Shown here in pieces: positions 18,209-26,655 of a stretch of DNA of 64,000 nucleotides (position 1 is the stretch's first letter; the number at the start of each line of letters is the position of its first letter). The stretch is from Thioclava dalianensis (GTDB lineage: Bacteria; Pseudomonadota; Alphaproteobacteria; Rhodobacterales; Rhodobacteraceae). The position numbers and the translations under genes were made by a program. Location: positions 25,781 through 89,780 of the forward strand of contig NZ_JHEH01000016.1 of NCBI RefSeq assembly GCF_000715505.1, in the 5' to 3' direction. The notes beneath the pieces are model-generated. The model searched no databases. It was not told the DNA's origin and saw only the letters and a list, made by a program, of their open reading frames with translations.

Positions 18209-19623
18209 GACATCCCCCTGCGATGCACCGGGGCGAAACGCGAATAGCGCAGCCCCACGCCCGCCGCCGTCTCGGGCGTGTCGGCCTCGGCGCTTTGCTC
18301 ACGCGCATCGATCAGCCACAGCCCCGCGCCGAACATGAAAAACACGAACGCATAGACCGCCCCCCAGACATGGACGGTGCTCAACGTGAAAGACAGCCCC
18401 ACGAAGGTGAAGACCCAAGCGCGGCGATACATCAAAAGCCGGAAATCGCCCGAAAAATCGCGCCGCATGATCTGCGCAAGCGCGATGACGTAGCCCGTGG
18501 CAAGCAACAGGAAGCCCGGAATGCCGTAGCGCACCGCCATCACCAGCCAGAAATTATCCATACTGTCTGACACCATCCAGGCCGGACGCACCCAGTCATT
18601 CAGGCCCAGCCCAAAGATCGGGTTGTCCCACACATTCTGTATCCCCCAATCGAAGATGATCGAGCGCCAATAGGCCGTATGGGCCGAGAAGGTCGCATAA
18701 GACATGAAGACCTTGATCGGACTGCGGTTCGAGAGGAGATCAATCGCGATATAGGCCGAGGCGAAGATCCCCACCAGCAGCCACCAGCGCCACGCGATCT
18801 TACGGAAGGTGATCGACCAGAGGATCAGTCCAATCTGCAAGAACAGCGCCAACAACGCCCCCGATGAGAGCGCAAGAGCGCCCGAGCCCACAACGATCGC
18901 GCTCATCAGCACCCGCCAAAGCACCGAGCGCACCCCGCTCAGCGCGACAAAGGCCAGCGGGAAGGCCACCGAGGCATAAAGCCCGAAATGGATCGGATGG
19001 TCGAACGGGCCCTGCACGCGCTCAAGTCCCATACGCGGATCGGCAAAGACCGGCGTCACTGAACCGATCCCGGGCAGCTTGGCGATCATCACCGCCAGGA
19101 TCGGCGTGCCGGTCAGCGTCTCGTAGATCGTGAAGGGCAGCATCAGCACGAGTGAGTAGATCAGCGCGCGCGCAAGCGCTGCAAAATCCGCGCGACTGCG
19201 GATATAGGCACGCCCCATCAGATAGCCGCCGAGAAACTCAATGCCCACTGATCCCGCCTGCTGGATCACCCGGTCGGGATTGTTCACCGCCAGCGCCAGC
19301 GTGAGCCAGCCGAAATGCGCAAGCACCAGCCAGTCCACAGCCAACATTCGCCCATAAGTCCCCGAAAACAGCCCCATCAGCAGCGGGATGATCATCACGA
19401 TCAAGACCAACCGCAACCCGGTGAGCGCCAATGGCCCAAGGTGAAACGAGATCGGCACGAGGATCGCGATCAGCATGATCAGCACCGGGCGCGGCAGCTT
19501 GGCAGAGGCCAGAGCTGCATCCGCCATCGGGGCGCGCGAAGCGTCCGCAGCGCCGTTTTGAGGACCACGGCGCAGAGGCGCGCGCGGCACACCGCGCGGC
19601 AGTGGTTCGGCGCGCATCGTCAC
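18205..19623 (-). CDS. O-antigen ligase/polymerase-like membrane protein
   Basis: A 472-residue polytopic inner-membrane protein with about 10-12 hydrophobic segments beginning near residue 48. A long periplasmic loop around residues 330-375 contains NVWDNPIFGLGLNDWV, the Wzy_C/O-antigen-ligase signature (GxGxx). Such proteins polymerise lipid-linked repeat units (Wzy) or ligate glycans to lipid A (WaaL). With a flippase and glycosyltransferases alongside, a Wzy role is more likely. Coupled by ATGA overlaps on both sides. Confidence 0.82.
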   Translation of the reverse strand: MTMRAEPLPRGVPRAPLRRGPQNGAADASRAPMADAALASAKLPRPVLIMLIAILVPISFHLGPLALTGLRLVLIVMIIPLLMGLFSGTYGRMLAVDWLVLAHFGWLTLALAVNNPDRVIQQAGSVGIEFLGGYLMGRAYIRSRADFAALARALIYSLVLMLPFTIYETLTGTPILAVMIAKLPGIGSVTPVFADPRMGLERVQGPFDHPIHFGLYASVAFPLAFVALSGVRSVLWRVLMSAIVVGSGALALSSGALLALFLQIGLILWSITFRKIAWRWWLLVGIFASAYIAIDLLSNRSPIKVFMSYATFSAHTAYWRSIIFDWGIQNVWDNPIFGLGLNDWVRPAWMVSDSMDNFWLVMAVRYGIPGFLLLATGYVIALAQIMRRDFSGDFRLLMYRRAWVFTFVGLSFTLSTVHVWGAVYAFVFFMFGAGLWLIDAREQSAEADTPETAAGVGLRYSRFAPVHRRGMS

Positions 19624-21764
19624 AGCACGCCTGCCACTGCGGGGCCAAGCGCATCCAGTTCAAGCGCCTCGATCTCGCCGTGGAAGCTGGCTTGATTGCC
19701 AAAGGGGTAGCCCAGCGAAAGCCCCCAGTACTCCATCGGGCGGGTCTCCCCCGAGACAGTGCCCTCTCCGATCACCTTGCCCTCGGCACGCACCTCGAAA
19801 TGATGCGCGGCGGAATCGTAGGCAAAGCTCAGATCGTGCCATTTCCCGTCATAAAGCGGGATGCGGCGGGTGCGCAAAAACAGCCTCTGACCATTGGCGG
19901 GCCAAAACTCGACCGTCAACGTCCCGCGTCCCGTCGCCTTGATGATCAGCGATTGATGAACGCGCGCGATCTCGCCTGCGGATTTGTAATCGCCAAGCGC
20001 GCGCAGCCGCATCGTCAGGGTGAATTTCTCGGCCCCGAAGAAGGGCGCGATCATCGCAGGCGGCACTTGGATCGAACCGCCGCCTAGCCCAAACTCCAGC
20101 CCGCCGGGCGAGAGCGGAATTGTCGACAACGCGGTAGGCTCTGCGCCTACATGCGAAATCAGCCGTCCGATTTTGGGATCAAAGGTCAGCACCCGCCCGT
20201 CGCGCACCGCAATCTGACCTAGCGCGGTGCGGCTTTGACCATCGGACAGCGTCGCGGTCAGGGCAACCCGATAGGTGCCGGGCTGCTGAAATGACATGGT
20301 CAGATGCGCACCTTCCTGCGGTACGGCTTTGCCAATTTGCCACGTATAGCGCACCTGCGCGGGATCGACCCCGGCGGGCAGCACCGTCTGCCCGGCATCG
20401 AACGCGAACCCCATCCCGCTCTCGGGCGTGGTCTTGACGCGCATCACCGGCTGAAACGCGGTTGCAACACCGCTGAGGCGATCCAGCAGCGGCGCGCCCA
20501 CACCTGCGCCCGCCAGCGGACCGTTGGGGAGGTAGTCGAAATTGCTCAGATCGTCGGGCAGCCCGGTGCGGGCGGCAACAAACAGCGTGTCGTAGTAATT
20601 GGGCCGCTCAGGCGAAAGATCCTGGATCAGCAAATTGCCCTCGACGCTCCATCCGGGTTGGCCCACGGGCCCCACAATCTCGCCCACCACGTTCTTCTCG
20701 ATGCGCACATCGCGGGCCGAGCGCGCCACCCGGATCGACGGGATCCAGAGCTTGGGATCCGCGCTATCGCCTTGCGAAAAGCGGTTCCGGATCAGCGTGT
20801 TATTCGCAATCGTGACGCCATCGGTTTCGCCCACGGTGATGCCATGAAGATGGGCATTGATGATCACATTGTCGCGGATCGTGATGTTGCGGTAAAACAT
20901 CTCGGGGCCGGCCTTGCCGCGATCGACCAGTTCGTTGCGCATCAGGATCGATTGGGTGAACAGCCCCTCCCCCGAATTGAGGATATTGTTCGAGATCTCG
21001 ATATCCCGGCTCGGGCGCGTCGTGCCCGCCGTCCAGAACTGGATCATATCGGCATGATCGCCCGCATTGGCCGCGCGCAGAAAATCATGGATCGTATTGT
21101 GCGAGATCTTCACGCGCTCGACCTGCGCGAAATTCATCCCATCCATACGCATGTCATGCAGATCATTGCCGCGCACGTCGATATTGACGGTATCGCTGAT
21201 CACCAGCCCCCGGAAAAACCGCCGGATCTCGTTATTCTCGATGCGCACCCCGTTCGAGGCCCGCACGGCAAGACCGAAGGCCGTAGGGCGCGGACCGCGC
21301 TCGATCGCATCGGCCCCGGCGGGCGCCATATCGCCGTCAAACACGCTGTTGCGGATCGTCAGATCGCGGGTGGTGAAGACCTGAAAGGGCCGTAGGCTCG
21401 GGTCATCATTGGCGGTGTAGCGATAATCGAAATAGAGGTTCGACAGCACGATATGGCTGGTCTCGCGCAGGTTCATCCGGGCGATCCGGGCGGGGTTGGC
21501 CGGGTCCTGCGAGCGCACGGTGATCGGCGCATCGGCACGGCCCGACACTTTGTAGAGCACCAGTTCGGGATAATTGCCGGGCGCGAGATCCAGCACATCG
21601 CCCGCGCTGACCCGCGCACTCAGAGCGCTCAGCACGGCAGGCCCCTGCACCACCCAGTCGCGCGCCTGTACCGGCCCCGCAAGGCTCAGCGCCAGAAGAC
21701 AGCCGCCAAGCGCTCGCCCCAATGCACGGAGCCCGCCCGTGCCGTTCTGCGTCACATCATTCAT
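19620..21764 (-). CDS. Exported right-handed beta-helix protein with C-terminal concanavalin-like domain
   Basis: A 714-residue protein with a signal peptide at about residues 12-34 (ending VQARD). Residues 40-400 are a right-handed parallel beta-helix of the polysaccharide lyase/epimerase kind: repeated short strands such as RIENNEIRRFFRG, NIDVRGNDLHDM and GVTIANNTLIRN, opening with VLDLAPGNYPELVL. A PKD-like beta-sandwich follows at about residues 440-510 (PGTYRVALTATLSDG). The C-terminus (about 570-710) looks like a concanavalin A/LamG-type domain (YDGKWHDLSFAYD). It probably trims, epimerises or binds the polysaccharide made by this locus. Catalytic residues were not assigned. Confidence 0.82.
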   Translation of the reverse strand: MNDVTQNGTGGLRALGRALGGCLLALSLAGPVQARDWVVQGPAVLSALSARVSAGDVLDLAPGNYPELVLYKVSGRADAPITVRSQDPANPARIARMNLRETSHIVLSNLYFDYRYTANDDPSLRPFQVFTTRDLTIRNSVFDGDMAPAGADAIERGPRPTAFGLAVRASNGVRIENNEIRRFFRGLVISDTVNIDVRGNDLHDMRMDGMNFAQVERVKISHNTIHDFLRAANAGDHADMIQFWTAGTTRPSRDIEISNNILNSGEGLFTQSILMRNELVDRGKAGPEMFYRNITIRDNVIINAHLHGITVGETDGVTIANNTLIRNRFSQGDSADPKLWIPSIRVARSARDVRIEKNVVGEIVGPVGQPGWSVEGNLLIQDLSPERPNYYDTLFVAARTGLPDDLSNFDYLPNGPLAGAGVGAPLLDRLSGVATAFQPVMRVKTTPESGMGFAFDAGQTVLPAGVDPAQVRYTWQIGKAVPQEGAHLTMSFQQPGTYRVALTATLSDGQSRTALGQIAVRDGRVLTFDPKIGRLISHVGAEPTALSTIPLSPGGLEFGLGGGSIQVPPAMIAPFFGAEKFTLTMRLRALGDYKSAGEIARVHQSLIIKATGRGTLTVEFWPANGQRLFLRTRRIPLYDGKWHDLSFAYDSAAHHFEVRAEGKVIGEGTVSGETRPMEYWGLSLGYPFGNQASFHGEIEALELDALGPAVAGVL

Positions 21765-21806
21765 CGATCTCGCCTGTCGCGACCGCGTTCATCGCGGCTC
21801 AGCTTT

Positions 21807-21834
21807 GCTGCATTATCTCTCTTAGGAATGCAGC
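21807..21834. repeat. Inverted repeat upstream of the beta-helix gene
   Basis: GCTGCATT (21807-21814) is perfectly repeated as AATGCAGC (21827-21834) around a 12-base spacer, 43 bases upstream of the beta-helix start in the only sizeable gap of this minus-strand gene run. It could be an operator for an internal promoter or an RNA hairpin. No T-run follows, so it is not a terminator. Confidence 0.5.
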
Positions 21835-21910
21835 CTAAAGGCCGTTGCGACAAGGAAAACAGCGCCGCCGTCCCATCGCTGCGCGCGATCTGTGGCGAAA
21901 TGGCACTGGC

Positions 21911-22819
21911 TCAGAGCTTGCCCCAAACCGCCTGCCGGAGCATCCAGCCCATCCGGGCCAGCCGCAACCGCGCCAGCGTACCCAGCGCCGCCCAACGCTC
22001 GCCGGGGCTGCGCAAGGCGGGGTGGCGCAGCACTTTGGGGATATGGGCGAGGATCGAGACCGGCATCAACAGCGCCTTGCCCGCCCAGACCAGACGTGCG
22101 CGCGGATCTTTGCCGTTCACGCCAAAGCCCTCTTCACTCAAGCGCCGCCATTTGCGCGCCAAAGCCGCCCAGTCCTGTCGCGAGGGATGGCCCACGCGCA
22201 GCCCTTCAGCATAGCTGAGACGGTAGCCTTTCGCGGTCGCCCGCCGGCACCAGTCGAGATCCTCCGACAGCCCCGCGATGAACGGCCCTGTCGCCTCATA
22301 GACATCGCGGCGGGTCAGCAGATTGCCGGTGCCCGAAAAGCCCTTCTCCTCGATATAGCGGCGAAAATCGAAGGCAAAGACGGTCTCAAACGCCTCAGCA
22401 CCCGAGCGCGGCGCCGGGGTCTCGTCAAAGACAAACACATGCCCGCCGACCAGATCGCCGCTCTCCATCACCTCAAACGCCGTGACAATCCAGTCGGGAT
22501 CGGCGACGCAATCGCTGTCGATGAAAAAGAGGCGCTCGGCGGTGGTCTCGGCCACGCCACGATTGCGCGCCTCGGCGGCCCCTTTGCGGGTCTCGGTCAC
22601 GACGCGCAGATCGGGATAGGCGGCATGGAGCGGGGCTAGATCATCGCTCGAGCCATTGTCGACGACGATCAGCTCACAGCGCGCATCGATCTGTGGGGTC
22701 AATGTCTCGAGACAGCGCAAAAGGCGCGCCACATCGTTGTAATGCGGAATGATAACAGCAGCCTCGGCCACAGGGAGCTCCGTCGAATGGAAGGCGCTGA
22801 TGCGCGGGGCGTCGGTCAC
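21911..22819 (-). CDS. Glycosyltransferase family 2 (exopolysaccharide locus)
   Basis: A 302-residue GT-A enzyme. AAVIIPHYNDVARLLRCLET at about residues 19-38 begins the fold. VDNGSSDD, GAAEARNRGV and the metal-binding FIDSDCVAD (near residue 97) are all intact. GTGNLLTRRDVYEATGPF is the acceptor-side block. Its ATG overlaps the stop of the FrhB-like gene. The C-terminus is basic and amphipathic. Specificity is unknown. Confidence 0.92.
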   Translation of the reverse strand: MTDAPRISAFHSTELPVAEAAVIIPHYNDVARLLRCLETLTPQIDARCELIVVDNGSSDDLAPLHAAYPDLRVVTETRKGAAEARNRGVAETTAERLFFIDSDCVADPDWIVTAFEVMESGDLVGGHVFVFDETPAPRSGAEAFETVFAFDFRRYIEEKGFSGTGNLLTRRDVYEATGPFIAGLSEDLDWCRRATAKGYRLSYAEGLRVGHPSRQDWAALARKWRRLSEEGFGVNGKDPRARLVWAGKALLMPVSILAHIPKVLRHPALRSPGERWAALGTLARLRLARMGWMLRQAVWGKL

Positions 22820-23862
22820 TTCGGTCTCGCAAGGCTCTCGCGCAAGGTGCCTGCAAAGCTGCGCAGGTTGTCCAGGATAGGATTTTGCCGCGCGCAGGCC
22901 CGCAGATCAAGCCCGTGATAGCGCGGGATTGGGCGGGCCAGCAAGCGCAACGCGGCCAGACGTGCGAAAAGTGCGCGACGACGTGCGCGCAAAACGGGTT
23001 GGGCGTCCCGGAGCGCGGCCGGATCAGCGGCAGAGACCTCCAGCACGCCTGCCGCTTCGGCCTGCGCGAGGATCTCGGCCCCAACCGCCGTGCGCGCCAG
23101 CACGAAGCTCTCCCCTTGGGCCGCATCCGCCACGCTCAGATCGGCAGTAAGCCCGCTCACATCGGCGCAGACCCCGCAGCGCGGCTGCAATCCCGTCTGG
23201 CCAGCTGCGGGCGCAACGCCTTCGCAAAAGAACGACAGCACGACCGGAAAGGCCCGCGCCACCTGCGGATCGCGCCACGCAAGCGCGCGCAGCGCGGCTG
23301 CATCGCAGGGCTTGCCGATAAAGGCGTAACGCCGCGAGCGGGCCAGATAATCGGAGAGATCCTGCAGCGGGCTTGAGGGCGCGGGCAAGGCACCGATCCC
23401 GCTTGAGACCGCATCGGGGCTCTCGCAAAGCGCGGTCCGCGCGCCCGATGGGGATTGCGGGTCCGCCACGATCTGGATCACCCCGTCGACCCGGCCCGAG
23501 GCCAGCAGATGGCGGGCGATCGCGGCCAATGCGCCCCCCGACGGAGCCTCATCGCGCAAGCCCGGATCCGCAGCCCGGGCGCTCTTCATCTCACGATAGG
23601 GCCCCCAAAGCGGATCCTGCCCCTCGCCTGCGCGCGCCGCCGCTTGGCCGAGCCCCGGGCAGCACGCCTCGATCCGGGCTTCCTGCGAGCCGCGCAGGTT
23701 GCACCCTTGCACGGGGCGTGCAAAGCCCGAGGGCGCGATCTCCATCACGATGGACTTGGGCGCGATCCCCGCGCAAATCCCGCAGCCCGCGCATCGCTCA
23801 CCCTTTGCGACGCGTGCAAGTGTCGGGCTTGGATCGCTCAGGATGGGGGCGTGGCGTGTCAT
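22816..23862 (-). CDS. Compact FrhB-like Fe-S protein (coenzyme F420 hydrogenase beta-subunit family)
   Basis: The start taken is MTRHAPIL at 23862 (348 residues); the frame extends 70 codons upstream into sequence of poor quality. A ferredoxin-like cluster motif CAGCGICAGIAP lies near residues 24-36, with further Cys residues to residue 70. The flavin/F420-type domain has YAFIGKPCDAAALRAL and VVLSFFCEGVAP, and the CGVCADVSGLTADLSVADA block near residues 228-247. FrhB-like proteins are often found in polysaccharide loci, where a redox modification of a sugar is suspected. The segment normally holding a RYRG-GWPG block between FC-G and C-x2-C is absent. Confidence 0.8.
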   Translation of the reverse strand: MTRHAPILSDPSPTLARVAKGERCAGCGICAGIAPKSIVMEIAPSGFARPVQGCNLRGSQEARIEACCPGLGQAAARAGEGQDPLWGPYREMKSARAADPGLRDEAPSGGALAAIARHLLASGRVDGVIQIVADPQSPSGARTALCESPDAVSSGIGALPAPSSPLQDLSDYLARSRRYAFIGKPCDAAALRALAWRDPQVARAFPVVLSFFCEGVAPAAGQTGLQPRCGVCADVSGLTADLSVADAAQGESFVLARTAVGAEILAQAEAAGVLEVSAADPAALRDAQPVLRARRRALFARLAALRLLARPIPRYHGLDLRACARQNPILDNLRSFAGTLRESLARPK

Positions 23863-24074
23863 ACGTGGCTGGCCTCTGTCTTTGGACAATTTCAACCCGA
23901 ACGGGACCGCTCTGACAAGCCCCGCGTCAAAAAGACGTGGCCCGCAGGTCACAGCCGCCCCGGCGGGATCTTGACCCGCAGGGCAAGAGCGCGGACAGTT
24001 GCGGACAAAAGAAGATGCCTTTGCACGCGCCCCGGGATCGGGGTGACCCAAGAAGGCCCGAGGGCACCCCATCG

Positions 24075-25469
24075 ATGCTGCGCAGCGCCATCCTGATCCT
24101 GAGCGGAAACGCCGCGACCTCCGCGCTGCTGCTTGCGCGCAACCTTGTGCTGGCGCGTCTGATCCCGGTGGCCGATTACGGGGTGGCCGCGACCTTCGCG
24201 ATGGTCATGGCGGTGCTCGAGATGGCCTCGACGCTGGAGCTGCATCAGCAAATCGTGCAATCCCCGCGGGGCGAAGATCCGAAGTTTCAGGCCGCCCTTC
24301 AGGGCTTTCAGGTGCTGCGCGGGGTGGTGACCGCCGCTGCACTCGTGCTGCTCGCGGGTCCGATTGCGCAGTTCATGCAGATCCCGCAAGCCTCCCCCGC
24401 CTATCGCTGGCTGGCACTTGTGCCGCTGATGAACGCCTTGCAGCATTTCGACATTCACCGCGCGCAGCGACATGGGCGCTATCTGCCGGTGCTGCTGACA
24501 GGCACGATCCCCGCCTTTGGCGCGCTGCTGGCGCTCTGGCCGCTGGCGCGGATTTTTGGCGATTGGCACACCGCGCTTTGGGCGATGCTGATCTATACCG
24601 CTCTGGGGCTGATCACGTCGCATCTGATGGCAGAGCGGCGCTACCGGTTGCGGCTCGATCTGGCCGAGATGCGCGGTGCCATGCAATTCGGAGCGCCGCT
24701 TTTGATCAATGCGGCGATGATGTTTCTGGTGTTTCAGGGCGACAAGGTCATCGTCGGGCGCCTCTCGGGGATGGAGGCGCTGGCGATCTACGCGATGGGC
24801 GTCACGCTAACCCTGACGCCGACGCTGATCGGGGCCAAGACGATCCAGAACTTCTTCCTGCCCAAGCTGTCGGCGGCGCGCGCGACCGCCGAGCCCGCGC
24901 TGTTTCGCGACCTTTCGGCGGCCACATTCGAAGCCGCGCTTCTGACCGGGACCGTGCTGATGGTCGGGGTGTTCGTGCTGGGTAGCCCGGTAATCGCGCT
25001 GTTGCTGGGCGAGAAATACGCAGCCCTCACCGGGCTTTTCATCCCCTTCGCCATTTTGCAGGCGCTGCGAGTCGCCAAGACCGGCCCGAATGTCGTGGCG
25101 CTGGCGGCAGGCCAAAGCAGCAACGGGCTCTGGGGCAACCTGCCGCGCGTTCTGGTGCTGCCGCTGAGCTATCTGGTGCTGCGCGAAACCGGCTCGTTTC
25201 TCTATGTGATCTGGCTGGGCACGGCGGCAGAGGCGGTGGGCTTTGCGCTGACCCTGTGGCGGCTACGGCAGGTGATGCAACCGCCGCCGGTCTGGGGCGC
25301 GCTTCTCACGGCCCTGATCGCGTTGGCCGTCACGGCAAGCGCCACGCATCTGATCGGTCCGGTTGCCCAAAGCCCCAAAAGCACCGTGCTGATCGCGCTT
25401 GTGTTGCTGGCGCTGCAATTCCTCTCGATGCGGGGCCTGCGGCACGTGTTCAGTGGGCGCCTGACCTGA
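24075..25469 (+). CDS. Oligosaccharide flippase (Wzx-like, MOP superfamily)
   Basis: A 464-residue membrane protein with about 12-14 hydrophobic segments. It begins MLRSAILILSGNAATSALLL, and LARNLVLARLIPVADYGVAATF is the standard Polysacc_synt signature. FGAPLLINAAMMFLVFQGDKVIVGRL marks the second half repeat. The ATG at 24075 is preferred because the upstream extension (including an ATG at 24015) is charged and unlike the family. It is divergent from the FrhB-like operon across 212 bases, so one regulatory region may serve both. It is expected to flip lipid-linked repeat units to the periplasm. Confidence 0.9.
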   Translation: MLRSAILILSGNAATSALLLARNLVLARLIPVADYGVAATFAMVMAVLEMASTLELHQQIVQSPRGEDPKFQAALQGFQVLRGVVTAAALVLLAGPIAQFMQIPQASPAYRWLALVPLMNALQHFDIHRAQRHGRYLPVLLTGTIPAFGALLALWPLARIFGDWHTALWAMLIYTALGLITSHLMAERRYRLRLDLAEMRGAMQFGAPLLINAAMMFLVFQGDKVIVGRLSGMEALAIYAMGVTLTLTPTLIGAKTIQNFFLPKLSAARATAEPALFRDLSAATFEAALLTGTVLMVGVFVLGSPVIALLLGEKYAALTGLFIPFAILQALRVAKTGPNVVALAAGQSSNGLWGNLPRVLVLPLSYLVLRETGSFLYVIWLGTAAEAVGFALTLWRLRQVMQPPPVWGALLTALIALAVTASATHLIGPVAQSPKSTVLIALVLLALQFLSMRGLRHVFSGRLT

Positions 25470-25569
25470 AAGCTTCGCGCGCACCAGATACTGACTTCCT
25501 CAGGGTAACTTATGTTCACGATCTCGCTGGACGTCTTCCACAGCGCGATCCCTACGCTAAAAACAAAGC

Positions 25570-26022
25570 ATGCAAGTAAATGTTGTTGATAGTCACACCG
25601 AACGAACCCGCGCCCTCGCCACCGAGCTTCGGGCCGTGGTTGCCCTGCTAAACAGGCGGCTGCGTTCTGGAGAGGGCATCGCCAATCTCAGCGCGAGCCA
25701 GTCTTTCGCTCTTTTACAGCTTGAGCAGTCAGGCACGCAATCCATCACCGAGCTGTCGCGTTCCGCCGGGGTGCGCCCGCAATCCATGGGCGCCACGATC
25801 GCGACGTTGCAGTCCACAGGCTATGTCACAAGCGCGTTCGATCCGAAAGATCGGCGACGCACACTGGTATCGCTGAGTGCGCAGGGCAAGGCGCAATTGG
25901 CACAGGCAGGCGGCGATCGGCTCGACGCGTTGGGTCAGGTGCTGGCCGAGTGTTTCGAGCCGCACGAACTCGCCGATCTCGAACTCACGGTAGGTGTCCT
26001 CCAGCGCATCGCAAAGCACTGA
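25570..26022 (+). CDS. MarR family transcriptional regulator
   Basis: A 150-residue winged-helix protein. The HTH lies around residues 55-95 (QSITELSRSAGVRPQSMGATIATL) and the wing is in SAFDPKDRRRTLVSLSAQGKAQL, where DxRxR and the Leu-T-x-x-G pattern are characteristic of MarR. It is 36 bases upstream of the isochorismatase-like gene and likely regulates it and itself in response to a small phenolic ligand. There is no clear Shine-Dalgarno before the ATG. Confidence 0.9.
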   Translation: MQVNVVDSHTERTRALATELRAVVALLNRRLRSGEGIANLSASQSFALLQLEQSGTQSITELSRSAGVRPQSMGATIATLQSTGYVTSAFDPKDRRRTLVSLSAQGKAQLAQAGGDRLDALGQVLAECFEPHELADLELTVGVLQRIAKH

Positions 26023-26058
26023 GGCGCCCCTCCCCCGCTCTTCAGACAAGGACATCCC

Positions 26059-26625
26059 ATGCCCATCACGACACTCGACCCGAAATCCGCCCTGATCATC
26101 ATCGATCTGCAAAACGGCATCGCCGCCTCCCCCGTCGTGCATCCAGCGCAAGACATCATCGCGCGCAGCAATGCGCTGGCAGCTGCGTTCCGGGCACGCG
26201 GTCTTCCCGTCGTGATCGTGCGGGTCACCAAAGCCCCCGGAGGCCGCACGGATTCCGGCGTGATGGATCTAAGCCAAGCGCCCGCCGGGTTCAGCGAGAT
26301 CGTCCCCGAGCTGGATCAGGCCGCCGATGACATCCATATCTCCAAGCACAGCTTTGGCGCTTTCGGCACGACCGATCTTGAGGATCAACTGCGCGCACGC
26401 GGTGTCACTCAGGTGGTGATCACGGGGATCTCGACCAGCATCGGCGTGGAATCGACCGCGCGCCACGCCTTTGACCGGGGCTTCAACGTGACGCTGCCCA
26501 TCGATGCCATGACCGACCGCAACGCGGCTGCCCATAACGCGAGTATCGCGCATATCTTTCCGCGCTTGGCCGAGACCGGCACTACGGAGGAGCTGCTTGC
26601 GCTCCTTGAGGGGCAGCCGGGCTAA
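26059..26625 (+). CDS. Isochorismatase-fold protein lacking the nucleophilic Cys
   Basis: A 188-residue Rossmann-like alpha/beta protein. ALIIIDLQNGI (residues 11-21) supplies the first catalytic Asp. KHSFGAFGTTDLEDQL near residue 98 carries the Lys. The nucleophile loop reads GISTSIGVESTARHA, with Gly where cysteine hydrolases of this family have Cys. True isochorismatases (EntB, PhzD) also carry Gly here, so the reaction may be vinyl-ether hydrolysis or something else rather than amide hydrolysis. AAGGAC ribosome site; paired with marR. Confidence 0.88.
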   Translation: MPITTLDPKSALIIIDLQNGIAASPVVHPAQDIIARSNALAAAFRARGLPVVIVRVTKAPGGRTDSGVMDLSQAPAGFSEIVPELDQAADDIHISKHSFGAFGTTDLEDQLRARGVTQVVITGISTSIGVESTARHAFDRGFNVTLPIDAMTDRNAAAHNASIAHIFPRLAETGTTEELLALLEGQPG

Positions 26626-26655
26626 GCCCGAAAGCGCCCTCGCAAGCGGATCCGC

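Noticed and set aside
22816..23862. Frameshift in the FrhB-like gene
   Set aside because: The frame is continuous and motifs on both sides of the missing segment are in the same frame, so it is a compact form or an in-frame deletion rather than a frameshift.
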